Assembly (NCBI GenBank): GCA_946554335.1
Contig: CAMNSA010000001.1
Location: forward strand, 241,838 to 305,837
Length of the DNA stretch: 64,000 nucleotides
Source: an uncultured Neglectibacter sp.
GTDB taxonomy: Bacteria; Bacillota; Clostridia; Oscillospirales; Acutalibacteraceae
Direction: 5' to 3'
In this document: piece by piece, positions 25,754 through 40,288 of the stretch
Layout: each line of letters starts with the position of its first letter
How positions within the stretch are numbered: the first letter of the stretch is position 1
Translations under genes and position numbers: made by a program
Notes under the pieces: model-generated
What the model was told of the DNA's origin: nothing
What the model saw: the letters and a program-made list of their open reading frames with translations, nothing else
Databases searched by the model: none

Positions 25754-27337
25754 TTAGTGAAGAATGACTACTTCCTGCTCTCCGTCCTTTTTCTCCTTCT
25801 TCTGGGCGAAATCGGGCCTTTGGGCATAGGGATAAATGGCCTTCTGCAGCTCGTCGTCAAGATTATGTACGACCCTGCACTCCCGATCGAAAATCATGGT
25901 GGCGATATCGTCCGGCTTGCAGGGCTCCCAGACGGGCAGAGAGGGGCAGCCGGGCACGCCGGTTCTCGCAAAGTTTACGAAAGAGGCGGCCATGCGGTCC
26001 TCCAGCTGATCGGAAACGCCGGGGATATTGCAGATCGGCACCAGATCGGTGTTGTGGAAGAAGAAGGGAATGTCTGAGCAGTGCCAGGCAGCCCGTCCGT
26101 CATCGATGGGGAATTCATAGGTAAACAGATAGTTATAGACAGCAGACTGAGAGGAGACCGCTTTCTTCCGGCAGAAATCCTTGCTGGGCTCTCTGGAGAA
26201 GCCGTCCAGTACCAGAAGGTCTGTAATGGGCTTTCCGGGGAAAGCGGCTTCAAACAGGGCGATGAGCTTCTCCGTGTCCGTCCCGAACTTCGGCTTCAGG
26301 ATTTCCAGCTCCTGCTGCCTTGTGAGCTCGTGCTTTTTGGGCAGACCGGGAGCAAAGCCGCCGAACTCCGCTATCACAGTGCCTACGACGGTGGGGATGG
26401 TCTTGGCATGCTCGGTGAAGCCTACCTCGCGGGGGTCGCCTGCATAAAACTCATTGGGAATGGGAGCGCAGCCCACATAGCCGCCTGCTTCCCGAATGGC
26501 GGGAGACACTTTCTTATAGGCCTCTGCCAGCGCCTCATAGGGAAGGGTTTCCAGCTTTTCGATCTCCGCAGCGGTGAGCCCCAGCTCCTTGAGCATCCCG
26601 TCCACCAGAGGACGGCTGTCTGCGTTTGCGGGAATGCTCATTCCATCGCCTACGCCGCTCATGACGATGGCCTTTTGGAACAGGCCGTCAGCCGCGGGAG
26701 TCTGCATCAGGGTGTAGACCTTTCCGCCGCCGCCGGACTGGCCGAATATAGTGACATTTTCCGGATCTCCGCCGAAGCCGGCAATGTTTTCATGGATCCA
26801 TTTCAAAGCGGCGACCAGATCGGCGTTTCCGGCATTTCCGGAATTGGCGTATTTCTTGCTGTAGGGAGACAGGTCCAAATATCCCAGAATGTTCAGACGG
26901 TGGTTGATGGTCACCACCACCACATCGCCGAACCTGGAAAGGTTTTCTCCCTCATAAGCTACCTGCTCGATGGAGGAACCGGCGGAGAAGCCGCCGCCGT
27001 GCAGCCATACCATGACGGGCTTTTTGGCGTTTTCATCCAGAGACTGGCTCCAGATATTGAGGTACTGGCAGTTTTCATCCTTGGGCCAGTAGCGGTGAGG
27101 AACGGCAATTTCGCCAACCGCGGTCTCACGGTCGAGCATAGGACTGACGAAGCCGTAGGAATGGGCGTCCTTTACGCCCTCCCAGGAAGCGGGATCCGAA
27201 GGCATCTGGAACCGTTTGGAATCCGCATATTTGATCCCCTGGAACACATAGGTCCCATCTGTTTCAAAACCGCGAAGCTTTCCCTGCTTTGTGGTGACGA
27301 TGGGATGGTCGTAGGAACATACGAATTGTTTAGCCAT
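25754..27337 (-). CDS. Type-B carboxylesterase 2
   Basis: The 527-residue paralogue of the 20217 gene has the same layout: HGGG (113-116), S201 in FGQSGGG, E324 in VIAEFGG, H419 in AWHCSD. Long blocks are identical between the two (for example QYLNIW and VVVVT-NHRLNILG), so they arose by duplication and then diverged around the acid loop and C-terminus. The start at 27337 follows AAAGGAG. It has no signal peptide. It lies just downstream of lacZ on the same strand but is separated from it by a terminator. Confidence 0.92.
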   Translation of the reverse strand: MAKQFVCSYDHPIVTTKQGKLRGFETDGTYVFQGIKYADSKRFQMPSDPASWEGVKDAHSYGFVSPMLDRETAVGEIAVPHRYWPKDENCQYLNIWSQSLDENAKKPVMVWLHGGGFSAGSSIEQVAYEGENLSRFGDVVVVTINHRLNILGYLDLSPYSKKYANSGNAGNADLVAALKWIHENIAGFGGDPENVTIFGQSGGGGKVYTLMQTPAADGLFQKAIVMSGVGDGMSIPANADSRPLVDGMLKELGLTAAEIEKLETLPYEALAEAYKKVSPAIREAGGYVGCAPIPNEFYAGDPREVGFTEHAKTIPTVVGTVIAEFGGFAPGLPKKHELTRQQELEILKPKFGTDTEKLIALFEAAFPGKPITDLLVLDGFSREPSKDFCRKKAVSSQSAVYNYLFTYEFPIDDGRAAWHCSDIPFFFHNTDLVPICNIPGVSDQLEDRMAASFVNFARTGVPGCPSLPVWEPCKPDDIATMIFDRECRVVHNLDDELQKAIYPYAQRPDFAQKKEKKDGEQEVVILH

Positions 27338-27465
27338 GCTTGTTACTCCTTTCGAGGCTGCCTCCAACGGGCACTTTACCCCTTCTTTATTTTATTCCAT
27401 TGTCTATTCTACCAAAAAATTAAAAACTGTGCAAGTAAAAATAAGTAATTTTATGATTTTGGAGC

Positions 27466-27506
27466 AAAAAAGAGAGAGAAGGCCGCAAAACAGCTTTCTC
27501 TCTCTT
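27466..27506 (-). terminator. Terminator of lacZ
   Basis: Stem AAGAGAGAGAAGGC with GCTTTCTCTCTCTT (one wobble), followed on the minus strand by TTTTTT; it ends the lacZ transcript. Confidence 0.75.
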
Positions 27507-27525
27507 GTGAAACACAGGGGAAAAT

Positions 27526-33991
<6,466 letters not shown>

Positions 33992-34030
33992 TGATCCTAT
34001 TTACCCGAATATAAAAAGGAGGAACTGAAC

Positions 34031-34852
34031 ATGGCAAGGTTAGCCACATTTTATGACCATATCAACGACATCTCCCGGCAGGAGGGGATCCCGGTGCTGG
34101 AAGCCCTGCAGCGGGCAAAAGCAATGGGGATCGAGCTTGTGGAGATCTCTCAGAACAGCGTGATCGGCAGAGAGGATGAGCTGGGACAGGAGCTCTCCTT
34201 TGCCGGGCTGGAAATTTCCACGATCCCAGCCTATTTCGACTTTGGAAGGGATCGGGATGTGGAAAAACAGAGCACGCCGGTGCTGGAGGCCGCCCGGTTT
34301 TTAGGTGCTTCCAAGGTGCTGGTAATTCCCGGATTCTGGGATCCTTCCGACAGCGAAGAGGAGAAAAAGCGGCAGCTTAGGGAGATGCAGGAGGGCGTCC
34401 TGCGCCTTAGTGACCTGGCGGAAAAGTACGGGGTAAGTCTCGTGATGGAGGAATACGACAGTGAGACTGCGCCCTTTTCCACGGCGGAGGGAGTCAGGGG
34501 CTTTTTAGATATCTGTCCCAGGCTTTCCTGTGCCTTCGACTCGGGAAACTTCCGCTTCGCGGCACAGGATGAGCTGAAGGCTTACGAGCTTTTAAAGGAT
34601 CGGATCGGCCATGTTCACCTGAAGGATCGGGCCTATGAGCAGCGCAATGAGGAGGATCCGAAGATGGCTGTGGACGGCGTCGCCCTGTATCCCGCACCGG
34701 TGGGCTTTGGCGATCTGAAAATCGAGGAGTTGATCTCCCGGCTGAAACAGGACGGATATGACGGCGTTTACACCATTGAGCATTACGGCTCCCGCAGGAT
34801 GCTCAGCTATTTGGAACAGTCCGCGGCGTGGGTGAAGGCCCGCGTTGGGTAA
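34031..34852 (+). CDS. Sugar phosphate isomerase/epimerase-like TIM-barrel protein
   Basis: The 273-residue protein belongs to the xylose-isomerase-like AP-endonuclease-2 fold. Likely metal ligands are visible in order: E in VMEEYDS (about 140), D in CAFDSGN (about 177), H in GHVHLKD (about 205) and E in TIEHYG (about 258). Such enzymes isomerise or epimerise sugars, inositols or hydroxypyruvate; the exact substrate cannot be told. AAGGAGG lies before the start and it follows the glycosyltransferase by about 40 bases, so the two may be co-transcribed. Confidence 0.88.
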   Translation: MARLATFYDHINDISRQEGIPVLEALQRAKAMGIELVEISQNSVIGREDELGQELSFAGLEISTIPAYFDFGRDRDVEKQSTPVLEAARFLGASKVLVIPGFWDPSDSEEEKKRQLREMQEGVLRLSDLAEKYGVSLVMEEYDSETAPFSTAEGVRGFLDICPRLSCAFDSGNFRFAAQDELKAYELLKDRIGHVHLKDRAYEQRNEEDPKMAVDGVALYPAPVGFGDLKIEELISRLKQDGYDGVYTIEHYGSRRMLSYLEQSAAWVKARVG

Positions 34853-35105
34853 AAAAGATCTGAGAGTCTTCCTGACAGACAAAAGATGCTGAGAATGGCG
34901 GATGCACTTTTCTTGGCGTCTTTTTCTCTTCGTTGGGAAAAAGGGTCATCACGGCAGCCCGAGACCGCTTTGCCGCGCTCTGCCTGCAAGTGAAGGCGGG
35001 AAGACCGCGGGCTTGGATTTTTGAGAGAATGTATTCTGGGTCTTCTCAAAATCGGTCAATGGAATTATGATAAAGCTGACCGAATCGGTTAAGCGGAGGT
35101 TTCCT
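34853..35105 (+). promoter_or_regulatory. Upstream region of TetR operon with candidate operator
   Basis: The gap contains the near-palindrome ACCGAATCGGT (35079-35089) and an upstream half-site ATCGGTCAA (35051-35059), just before the tetR ribosome site. This fits autoregulation by the TetR protein. Nothing else recognisable lies here. Confidence 0.5.
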
Positions 35106-35717
35106 ATGAATGAAAGATTCTTTTTTCTTCCTGAGGAAAAGCAGCGCGCCATTATAAACGCCGGCTATCGGGTGTTTTCACAGAATTCCTACAAGAACAG
35201 CCCCATGAGTGAGATCGCGAACGATGCCGGGATCAGCAAATCCCTGCTGTTTCACTATTTCCTGAATAAAAAGGAGCTGTATCTGTTTTTATGGGAGAGA
35301 TGCGCCCAGATGACGGTCGAGTATCTGACAAGGCATGGCTGCTACGAACAAAAGGACTTGTTTGAAAGTATGGAAAGAGGGATGCGCGCCAAGGTGGAGA
35401 TCATTCGCCTCTACCCCGATATGGCCAATTTTACCATCAAGGCGTTTTACGAAAAAGACCTGGAGATTTCCGCTGCGGTTCAGGAGAGCTACCATAAATA
35501 CTTCAATCTGAAGGCGGATAAGACACGGGTGAATCTGGATCCAAAGCAGTTTGTTCCGGGGCTGGACATTCCCATGATGTACCGCGAGATGTATTGGGCG
35601 TCGGAAGGGTATCTTTGGGAGATGGTCCAGCGGGGGAGCGTAGATATAAAGCAGATGGAGAAGGATTTTTCCAGGCTGATGAGCTTTTGGAAGAGCGTTT
35701 ATCTTCGGAAGGAATGA
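35106..35717 (+). CDS. TetR-family transcription repressor
   Basis: The 203-residue protein has an N-terminal TetR HTH (about 10-56: AIINAGYRVFSQNSYKNSPMSEIANDAGISKSLLFHYF) and a helical ligand-binding domain. The start at 35106 follows GCGGAGG. It lies six bases before an ABC transporter ATPase gene, so it probably represses its own operon and responds to the exported compound. A candidate operator lies immediately upstream. Confidence 0.93.
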   Translation: MNERFFFLPEEKQRAIINAGYRVFSQNSYKNSPMSEIANDAGISKSLLFHYFLNKKELYLFLWERCAQMTVEYLTRHGCYEQKDLFESMERGMRAKVEIIRLYPDMANFTIKAFYEKDLEISAAVQESYHKYFNLKADKTRVNLDPKQFVPGLDIPMMYREMYWASEGYLWEMVQRGSVDIKQMEKDFSRLMSFWKSVYLRKE

Positions 35718-35723
35718 CGAAAT

Positions 35724-36605
35724 ATGGAACTCATTCAAACGATGGAGCTTACAAAGTATTACGGTAAAACAAGGGGGATCGAAGGGCTGGAGCTCAGGGT
35801 GGAGCAGGGCGAATTTTTTGGCTTCATCGGCCCGAACGGCGCGGGAAAATCCACCACAATACGCCTCTTATTGGGGTTGATCCGTCCCACCTCAGGCAGT
35901 GTGAGGGTCTTTGGAAAAGAGCTCCAAAAGGAAAAGAATGATATTTTACGGGAGACCGGGTATCTGCCTTCGGAAGCATGGCTTTATCAGGGAATGAGGG
36001 TACGGGATCTGCTCAAGCTGTCCGCGGGATTGCGGAAAAAGGACTGTGCCCGGGAAGCAAAGCGGCTCTGTGAGCGTTTGCAGCTTGATCCTTCCCGAAA
36101 GGTGGAGGATCTGTCCTTCGGCAACAGGAAGAAGGCCGCCATAGTCTGCGCTTTGCAGCATCAGCCGAAGCTTTTGGTGCTTGACGAGCCTACCAGCGGA
36201 TTGGACCCGCTGATGCAAAGAGAGTTTTTTCGGATCCTCCGTGAGAGGAACAGGGAGGGTGCAGCGATTCTGCTGTCCAGCCATGTTCTCTCGGAAATTG
36301 AACATAACTGTACCCGCGCGGCGATCCTTCGGGACGGCAGGATGATCGCGTGCAGCAGCGTGGAGGTCTTCTCGAAAACCAGCGCGAAACGCGTGACCGT
36401 TCACGGCAGCGTCGATCTGAACGGTCTGGAGGGCGTTCGGGACAGAAAGAATGAGGAGGCTTCCGTCAGCTTCCTGTACAGCGGCGATATGGACAGCCTG
36501 CTTTGCACACTGTCCCGCGGGCAGGTAAAGGATCTGACCATTACCGAGCCGGATCTGGAGGAAGTATTCCTGCACTATTATGAAAAAGAGGAGGAAGGGG
36601 CATGA
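35724..36605 (+). CDS. ABC transporter ATP-binding protein
   Basis: The 293-residue ATPase of the ABC-2 exporter type has Walker A GPNGAGKST (about 36-44), a degenerate signature LSFGNRKK in place of LSGGQ, Walker B LLVLDEPTSGLDP and a switch histidine in LLSSH. A C-terminal extension of about 80 residues is typical of drug or bacitracin-type exporters. It overlaps the permease start by four bases (ATGA). The TetR neighbour suggests inducible efflux; the substrate is unknown. Confidence 0.94.
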   Translation: MELIQTMELTKYYGKTRGIEGLELRVEQGEFFGFIGPNGAGKSTTIRLLLGLIRPTSGSVRVFGKELQKEKNDILRETGYLPSEAWLYQGMRVRDLLKLSAGLRKKDCAREAKRLCERLQLDPSRKVEDLSFGNRKKAAIVCALQHQPKLLVLDEPTSGLDPLMQREFFRILRERNREGAAILLSSHVLSEIEHNCTRAAILRDGRMIACSSVEVFSKTSAKRVTVHGSVDLNGLEGVRDRKNEEASVSFLYSGDMDSLLCTLSRGQVKDLTITEPDLEEVFLHYYEKEEEGA

Positions 36606-37387
36606 CGCTTGTAAAACATGAACTAAGGCAGGGTAAAATCTCCTTTTTCATCTGGACGGCTTCCATTGGCGCCCTTCTTGCAATCTGCATTTTTCTGTTT
36701 CCGGAAATGAAGGGGCAGATGGACGGCGTCAGCGAGATGTTTTCCTCTATGGGCTCCTTTTCCCAGGCGTTTGGGATGGATCGGCTGAATTTTGGAACGC
36801 TTACCGGGTTTTATGCCGTTGAATGTGGGAATGTGCTGGGGCTGGGCGGCGCGTTTTATGCGGCCCTTTGTGCCGTCTCTATTCTCAGTAAGGAAGAAAA
36901 AGACAAAACGGCGGAATTCCTGCTGACCCACCCTGTCAGCCGGACCCGGATCATCACAGAAAAGCTGATCTCCGTGATGATCCGGGTCACAGCCATGAAT
37001 ATCATCATCTACGATGTTTCTGTCGTTTCTATAGCCGCGATCGGGGAGCCGATACCCTGGAAAGAGATCGATTTGCTGCATCTTGCCTATTATCTGCTTC
37101 AACTGGAGCTTGCGGGAATTTGCTTTGGAATCTCGGCGTTCCTTCGCAGGGGAAGCATGGGGGTGGGACTTGGCGTTGCCGCAATGCTGTATTTTCTGAA
37201 CCTGATTGCAAATATGACTGAGAAAGCTGAGTTTTTAAAATATATCACGCCCTTTGGTTACTGCGAGGGCGCCGGAATTGTGACAGACGGCAGGCTGAAT
37301 GTGGGAATGGCCGCCGTTGGCGTGGCCCTGGGACTTGCCGGAATTTTGGCGGCTTATTTATCCTATACAAGGAAGGACATCCATTAA
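36602..37387 (+). CDS. ABC-2 type transporter permease
   Basis: The 261-residue membrane protein with about six helices is the permease partner of the preceding ATPase, with which it overlaps. It has the pattern of ABC-2 permeases: an N-terminal helix, a large loop with LSKEEKDKTAEFLLTHPVSRTRII, then a helical bundle. It probably forms an efflux pump with two ATPases. It ends the operon. Confidence 0.9.
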   Translation: MTLVKHELRQGKISFFIWTASIGALLAICIFLFPEMKGQMDGVSEMFSSMGSFSQAFGMDRLNFGTLTGFYAVECGNVLGLGGAFYAALCAVSILSKEEKDKTAEFLLTHPVSRTRIITEKLISVMIRVTAMNIIIYDVSVVSIAAIGEPIPWKEIDLLHLAYYLLQLELAGICFGISAFLRRGSMGVGLGVAAMLYFLNLIANMTEKAEFLKYITPFGYCEGAGIVTDGRLNVGMAAVGVALGLAGILAAYLSYTRKDIH

Positions 37388-37522
37388 ATAAAGCCCGGTG
37401 AGGGGCCGGAGACAATAAAAGAAAATTTTTTCCTATGGCTCCCGGCATAATTTACTCTTTTTGCAGCAAACTATTCCTGACGCTTCAAATGAAGAAAAAT
37501 TACTGAAAAAGGGGTAAATAAA

Positions 37523-37735
37523 ATGAGTGTATTGGATCGGATTGCGCTGGCTTTGATCGTAATCGGCGGCATCAACTGGGGCCTTTTCGGGATCTTCCGT
37601 TTTGACCTGGTGGCCTTCCTCTGCGGCGGTCAGGCTTCTGTAGTCTCCCGTATCATTTATACGCTGGTAGGGATCGCGGCGCTGTGGTGCATCGCTCTTC
37701 TCTTCCGGGGAGACGAGGACAGGGTAAGAGAATAG
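37523..37735 (+). CDS. DUF378 small membrane protein
   Basis: The 70-residue protein has two membrane helices (about 5-27 and 42-62) and the DUF378 pattern LDRIALALIVIGGINWGLFGIFRFDLVA. This family (B. subtilis YuzA) is widespread and of unknown function. It has its own AAAGGGG ribosome site and ends at a bidirectional terminator. Confidence 0.93.
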   Translation: MSVLDRIALALIVIGGINWGLFGIFRFDLVAFLCGGQASVVSRIIYTLVGIAALWCIALLFRGDEDRVRE

Positions 37736-37746
37736 TCCCCGAAAAG

Positions 37747-37778
37747 AAGATCCCGCTCTCTTCAAAGAGCGGGATCTT
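37747..37778. terminator. Bidirectional terminator
   Basis: AAGATCCCGCTCT with AGAGCGGGATCTT, flanked by AT bases, between the converging DUF378 and DUF4097 genes. Confidence 0.85.
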
Positions 37779-37789
37779 CTCTATATGCG

Positions 37790-38824
37790 TCAGGAATCGG
37801 AATCTTCCAGGAAGGACAGTCTGATATCGCCGAATTCATTGCGGGCCTTGAGGGAGTATCGCCCCTGAGAGCGGGGCGATAGGCTGCAGTTCCCGAATTC
37901 TGTATCCGCTTCTATCCGGAAATCCTCTTCCCTTCCCTGTATGGTGCCGGAGATCTGGCCGTTTTGATTTTCCAGGTCGAGTTTTTCCGAGAATACCCGG
38001 AAAAGCTGAATACTGCCGAACTCAGAGCGGACGGAGAGCTCTTCGGCGGCGGTGATACGGGAAAGAGTGGTGCTTCCGTGTTTGACAGAGGTTGATAGAG
38101 ACTTGCAGCCGGTCTCTTCTCCCCTTTCGCCCAGGGTGAGGCTTCCGAAGCTCAGAGAAATATCCCCTTCGGAAAAAGAGGTCTCTTTTATGGTGACGGA
38201 TCCGTTGTCATTTTCCACTTCAAGCTTCCCTCCTATCCGGGAGGAAAGCAGCTGAAAGCTGCCGAAGTCTCCCTCAAAGGAAAGATCTCTTTGCACCTGA
38301 AGCTCAGAGAGGGAAACAGAGCCGTTGCTGCCGCGGATGTCGAGAGAAGAAAGACTCTGAAGCCCTTTGACCTCAATAGAGCCGAAGCTGTTGCCCATGG
38401 AAACTTCTCCGGAGAAGTCCTCCGGAAGAGAGAGGGTGATCCTGTTTTCCTCCAGCGGGATCTTGATCAGGCGGTACCACTGAGAAAAACCGTTTCGAGG
38501 GTTGTTCCGGCTTTCCCGCAGAGAAAGCCGCCCGTCTTCGATTGCGTATTCCAGAGAATCGCTGTCCTTCGGGAAGGTGAGCTGGGGACCTTCCTTTCCG
38601 CAGGCTTCCACGCGGATGTCGTAAAAGGAGATGTCAAGCTCCACCTGGGAAAAGTCTTTTCCGGAAAGCGGCACGGTCTGAAGCTCATGCTTTTTCCCAT
38701 CCGAAAAAAGCCTGGATAAATCAAAATTCGCCAGTGGAAAGCTGATCGCGGAAAGCAGCAGCCCTATGAGCATCAGGATCCCGCCTGCTGCCGCGGTCCA
38801 TTTCAAAACCCTGTTCTTTTTCAT
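37790..38824 (-). CDS. DUF4097-type beta-repeat membrane-anchored protein
   Basis: The 344-residue protein has one N-terminal membrane helix (about 10-32) followed by a right-handed beta-solenoid-like repeat region outside the cell, with recurring patterns such as GSNGSVSLSEL, GDFGSFQLLSS, NDNGSVTIKET and SEFGSIQLF (DUF4097/DUF4098). It is the last gene of a PadR-DUF1700-DUF4097 operon and overlaps the DUF1700 gene by four bases. Such operons respond to envelope stress in Firmicutes; the precise role is unknown. Confidence 0.9.
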   Translation of the reverse strand: MKKNRVLKWTAAAGGILMLIGLLLSAISFPLANFDLSRLFSDGKKHELQTVPLSGKDFSQVELDISFYDIRVEACGKEGPQLTFPKDSDSLEYAIEDGRLSLRESRNNPRNGFSQWYRLIKIPLEENRITLSLPEDFSGEVSMGNSFGSIEVKGLQSLSSLDIRGSNGSVSLSELQVQRDLSFEGDFGSFQLLSSRIGGKLEVENDNGSVTIKETSFSEGDISLSFGSLTLGERGEETGCKSLSTSVKHGSTTLSRITAAEELSVRSEFGSIQLFRVFSEKLDLENQNGQISGTIQGREEDFRIEADTEFGNCSLSPRSQGRYSLKARNEFGDIRLSFLEDSDS

Positions 38825-39420
38825 GCCTCGTTCCTCCTTCTTTGAAAGCGGGAAAGCAAAGCCCGCCACACGACTTTCCCCAATTTCACAACGCTCTTTG
38901 CCGTATAGACCGTACCCACCGCGCAAAGCAGGCTCAGCCCCAGCAGAAACAGGGAGGCGCCCCCCTGAAGCAGCAGGGCGGGAAATCCCTGGGGAAGGCC
39001 GGATTCCAGCGCGAGAAAGGGAAGCCCCACAAGGCCCAGCAGGGCGGAAAGCAGGAAGCTGGGGGACAGTACGCCCAGAATGAGGACAGGAAGAAACAGC
39101 AGCAAATAGAAAATGAAGATCAGCACAAAGGCAACTATCAGCAGCGGTCCCCACAACGGGAAGCCCAGCACCAGAAGGGCAATGGTGAGGCCGCTTTTTC
39201 TGGGGCGCTCCGGGATGGGGTAAGCTTCCTCGCCGGACAAAATATCCCGGGCGATGGACTCCACGCTTCCCAGACTATGGATGATGAAGCTTTCCTCCTC
39301 GCCTGCCTCCAGTCGGTCGTCAATCAGCTCTTCATAATAGGCGATGGTGCGCATCCTCTCCTCGTAGGGAATGGATTGCAGCGATCTTTCCAGCGCGTTT
39401 AAAAATTCCTGTTTGTTCAA
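38821..39420 (-). CDS. DUF1700 (HAAS-type) membrane protein
   Basis: The 199-residue protein begins with the HAAS signature MNKQEFLNALERSLQSIP..ERMRTIAYYEELIDDR, then a basic link and four or five hydrophobic helices. It overlaps the PadR gene upstream and the DUF4097 gene downstream by four bases each, so all three are coupled. HAAS proteins are thought to sense or transmit envelope signals alongside PadR regulators. Confidence 0.92.
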   Translation of the reverse strand: MNKQEFLNALERSLQSIPYEERMRTIAYYEELIDDRLEAGEEESFIIHSLGSVESIARDILSGEEAYPIPERPRKSGLTIALLVLGFPLWGPLLIVAFVLIFIFYLLLFLPVLILGVLSPSFLLSALLGLVGLPFLALESGLPQGFPALLLQGGASLFLLGLSLLCAVGTVYTAKSVVKLGKVVWRALLSRFQRRRNEA

Positions 39421-39746
39421 GGTTCTTCCTCCCTTTGCTCAGACTGGCCCGCGATGAAGCGGTACACCCGCATCACATCCTGCCATTCCACTAAGAATTC
39501 CCGGATCTTCTCCTGCCCCTTGGGAGTGAGGTGATAATATTTTCGCAGGCGGCCGTTGTGGGCGATGGAGTAGGTGGTCACATGGCCCGCCGCCTCCAGC
39601 CGTTTCAGGATGGGGTACAGAGTGGATTCCGAAAGCTGGGTGTAGGGGGAAATGTCCTTGATGATCTGATACCCGTAGGAATCCTGCGGCTTTAAGCTCA
39701 CCAGAACACAGATCTCGATCAGCCCCTTTTTCAGCTGGGCGTCCAT
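39417..39746 (-). CDS. PadR-family transcription regulator
   Basis: The 109-residue protein has the PadR winged helix: GLIEICVLVSLKPQDSYGYQIIKDI, then SESTLYPILKRLEAAGHV and GRLRKYYHLTPKG, with a short dimerisation helix (PadR-s1 type). The start at 39746 follows GGAGGGG. It is first in the operon and probably represses it through the perfect palindrome immediately upstream. Confidence 0.94.
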   Translation of the reverse strand: MDAQLKKGLIEICVLVSLKPQDSYGYQIIKDISPYTQLSESTLYPILKRLEAAGHVTTYSIAHNGRLRKYYHLTPKGQEKIREFLVEWQDVMRVYRFIAGQSEQREEEP

Positions 39747-39769
39747 CGCTTCCCCTCCTTTTTTCGAAA

Positions 39770-39810
39770 TTGACACATAATACTATATATCACATAGTAT
39801 TATGTGTCAA
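39770..39810. promoter_or_regulatory. Perfect 16-bp inverted repeat, PadR operator candidate
   Basis: TTGACACATAATACTA (39770-39785) and TAGTATTATGTGTCAA (39795-39810) are exact inverted copies with a nine-base centre. It lies 24 bases before the padR start codon and contains the ATGT...ACAT pattern typical of PadR operators. Confidence 0.8.
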
Positions 39811-39881
39811 CAAATATTTCTTAAGGAATTCTTTCATTCACAAAAGCAAGATTTTTCCAAAAGAGTTCCGCCGTGGCAAAA

Positions 39882-39923
39882 TGCGCGATATGCCATGATC
39901 AGCTGCTCATGGCATATCGCGCA
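39882..39923. repeat. 17-bp perfect inverted repeat
   Basis: TGCGCGATATGCCATGA and its exact complement, eight bases apart, between the PadR operator and the small ORF at 39978. A T-rich run follows rightward. It may be an attenuator, a terminator or another operator. Confidence 0.55.
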
Positions 39924-39977
39924 TACGCATATTTCATTTTCCTTTGGCGGAAACTAGCAGAGAAGGAGCGTGAGAAA

Positions 39978-40193
39978 ATGAAGGAGCAGAAGAAAATCTG
40001 TTATCATGAGCACGAAACGCCCAAGGAGGGCAGCTTCCCCAACCTTTCCAATGTGGCTTCAGTGAATGAATGTACCGGCCTGATGTTCACCCCTCCCAAA
40101 AACGAAGGAGAGCTGGAAGCCTACGAGCAGCTTTCCTCCATGGAGATCCCCAGAGAGAAAGGGAAGAAGAAGGACGAGGACGAAACGGAGTAA
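39978..40193 (+). CDS. Small hypothetical protein, 71 residues
   Basis: The start at 39978 is supported by GAAGGAG. The protein is hydrophilic with KICYHEHETPKEGSFPNLSNVASVNECTGL at the start and a charged KEKGKKKDEDE tail. There is no membrane helix or enzyme motif; two cysteines and two histidines might bind metal. It ends at a strong terminator. I do not recognise the family. Confidence 0.7.
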   Translation: MKEQKKICYHEHETPKEGSFPNLSNVASVNECTGLMFTPPKNEGELEAYEQLSSMEIPREKGKKKDEDETE

Positions 40194-40224
40194 AGGGCTG
40201 CCATGTTAGTCAGTTCCCAACAGG

Positions 40225-40258
40225 AAAGGGCGGTCCGCAGCATTGCGGACCGCCCTTT
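40225..40258. terminator. Strong bidirectional terminator
   Basis: AAAGGGCGGTCCGCA and TGCGGACCGCCCTTT form a perfect 15-bp stem with loop GCAT, between the small ORF and the convergent GH3 gene. Confidence 0.9.
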
Positions 40259-40288
40259 GTTCTGTGATGAGTTCAAGCAGGCAGAAGC

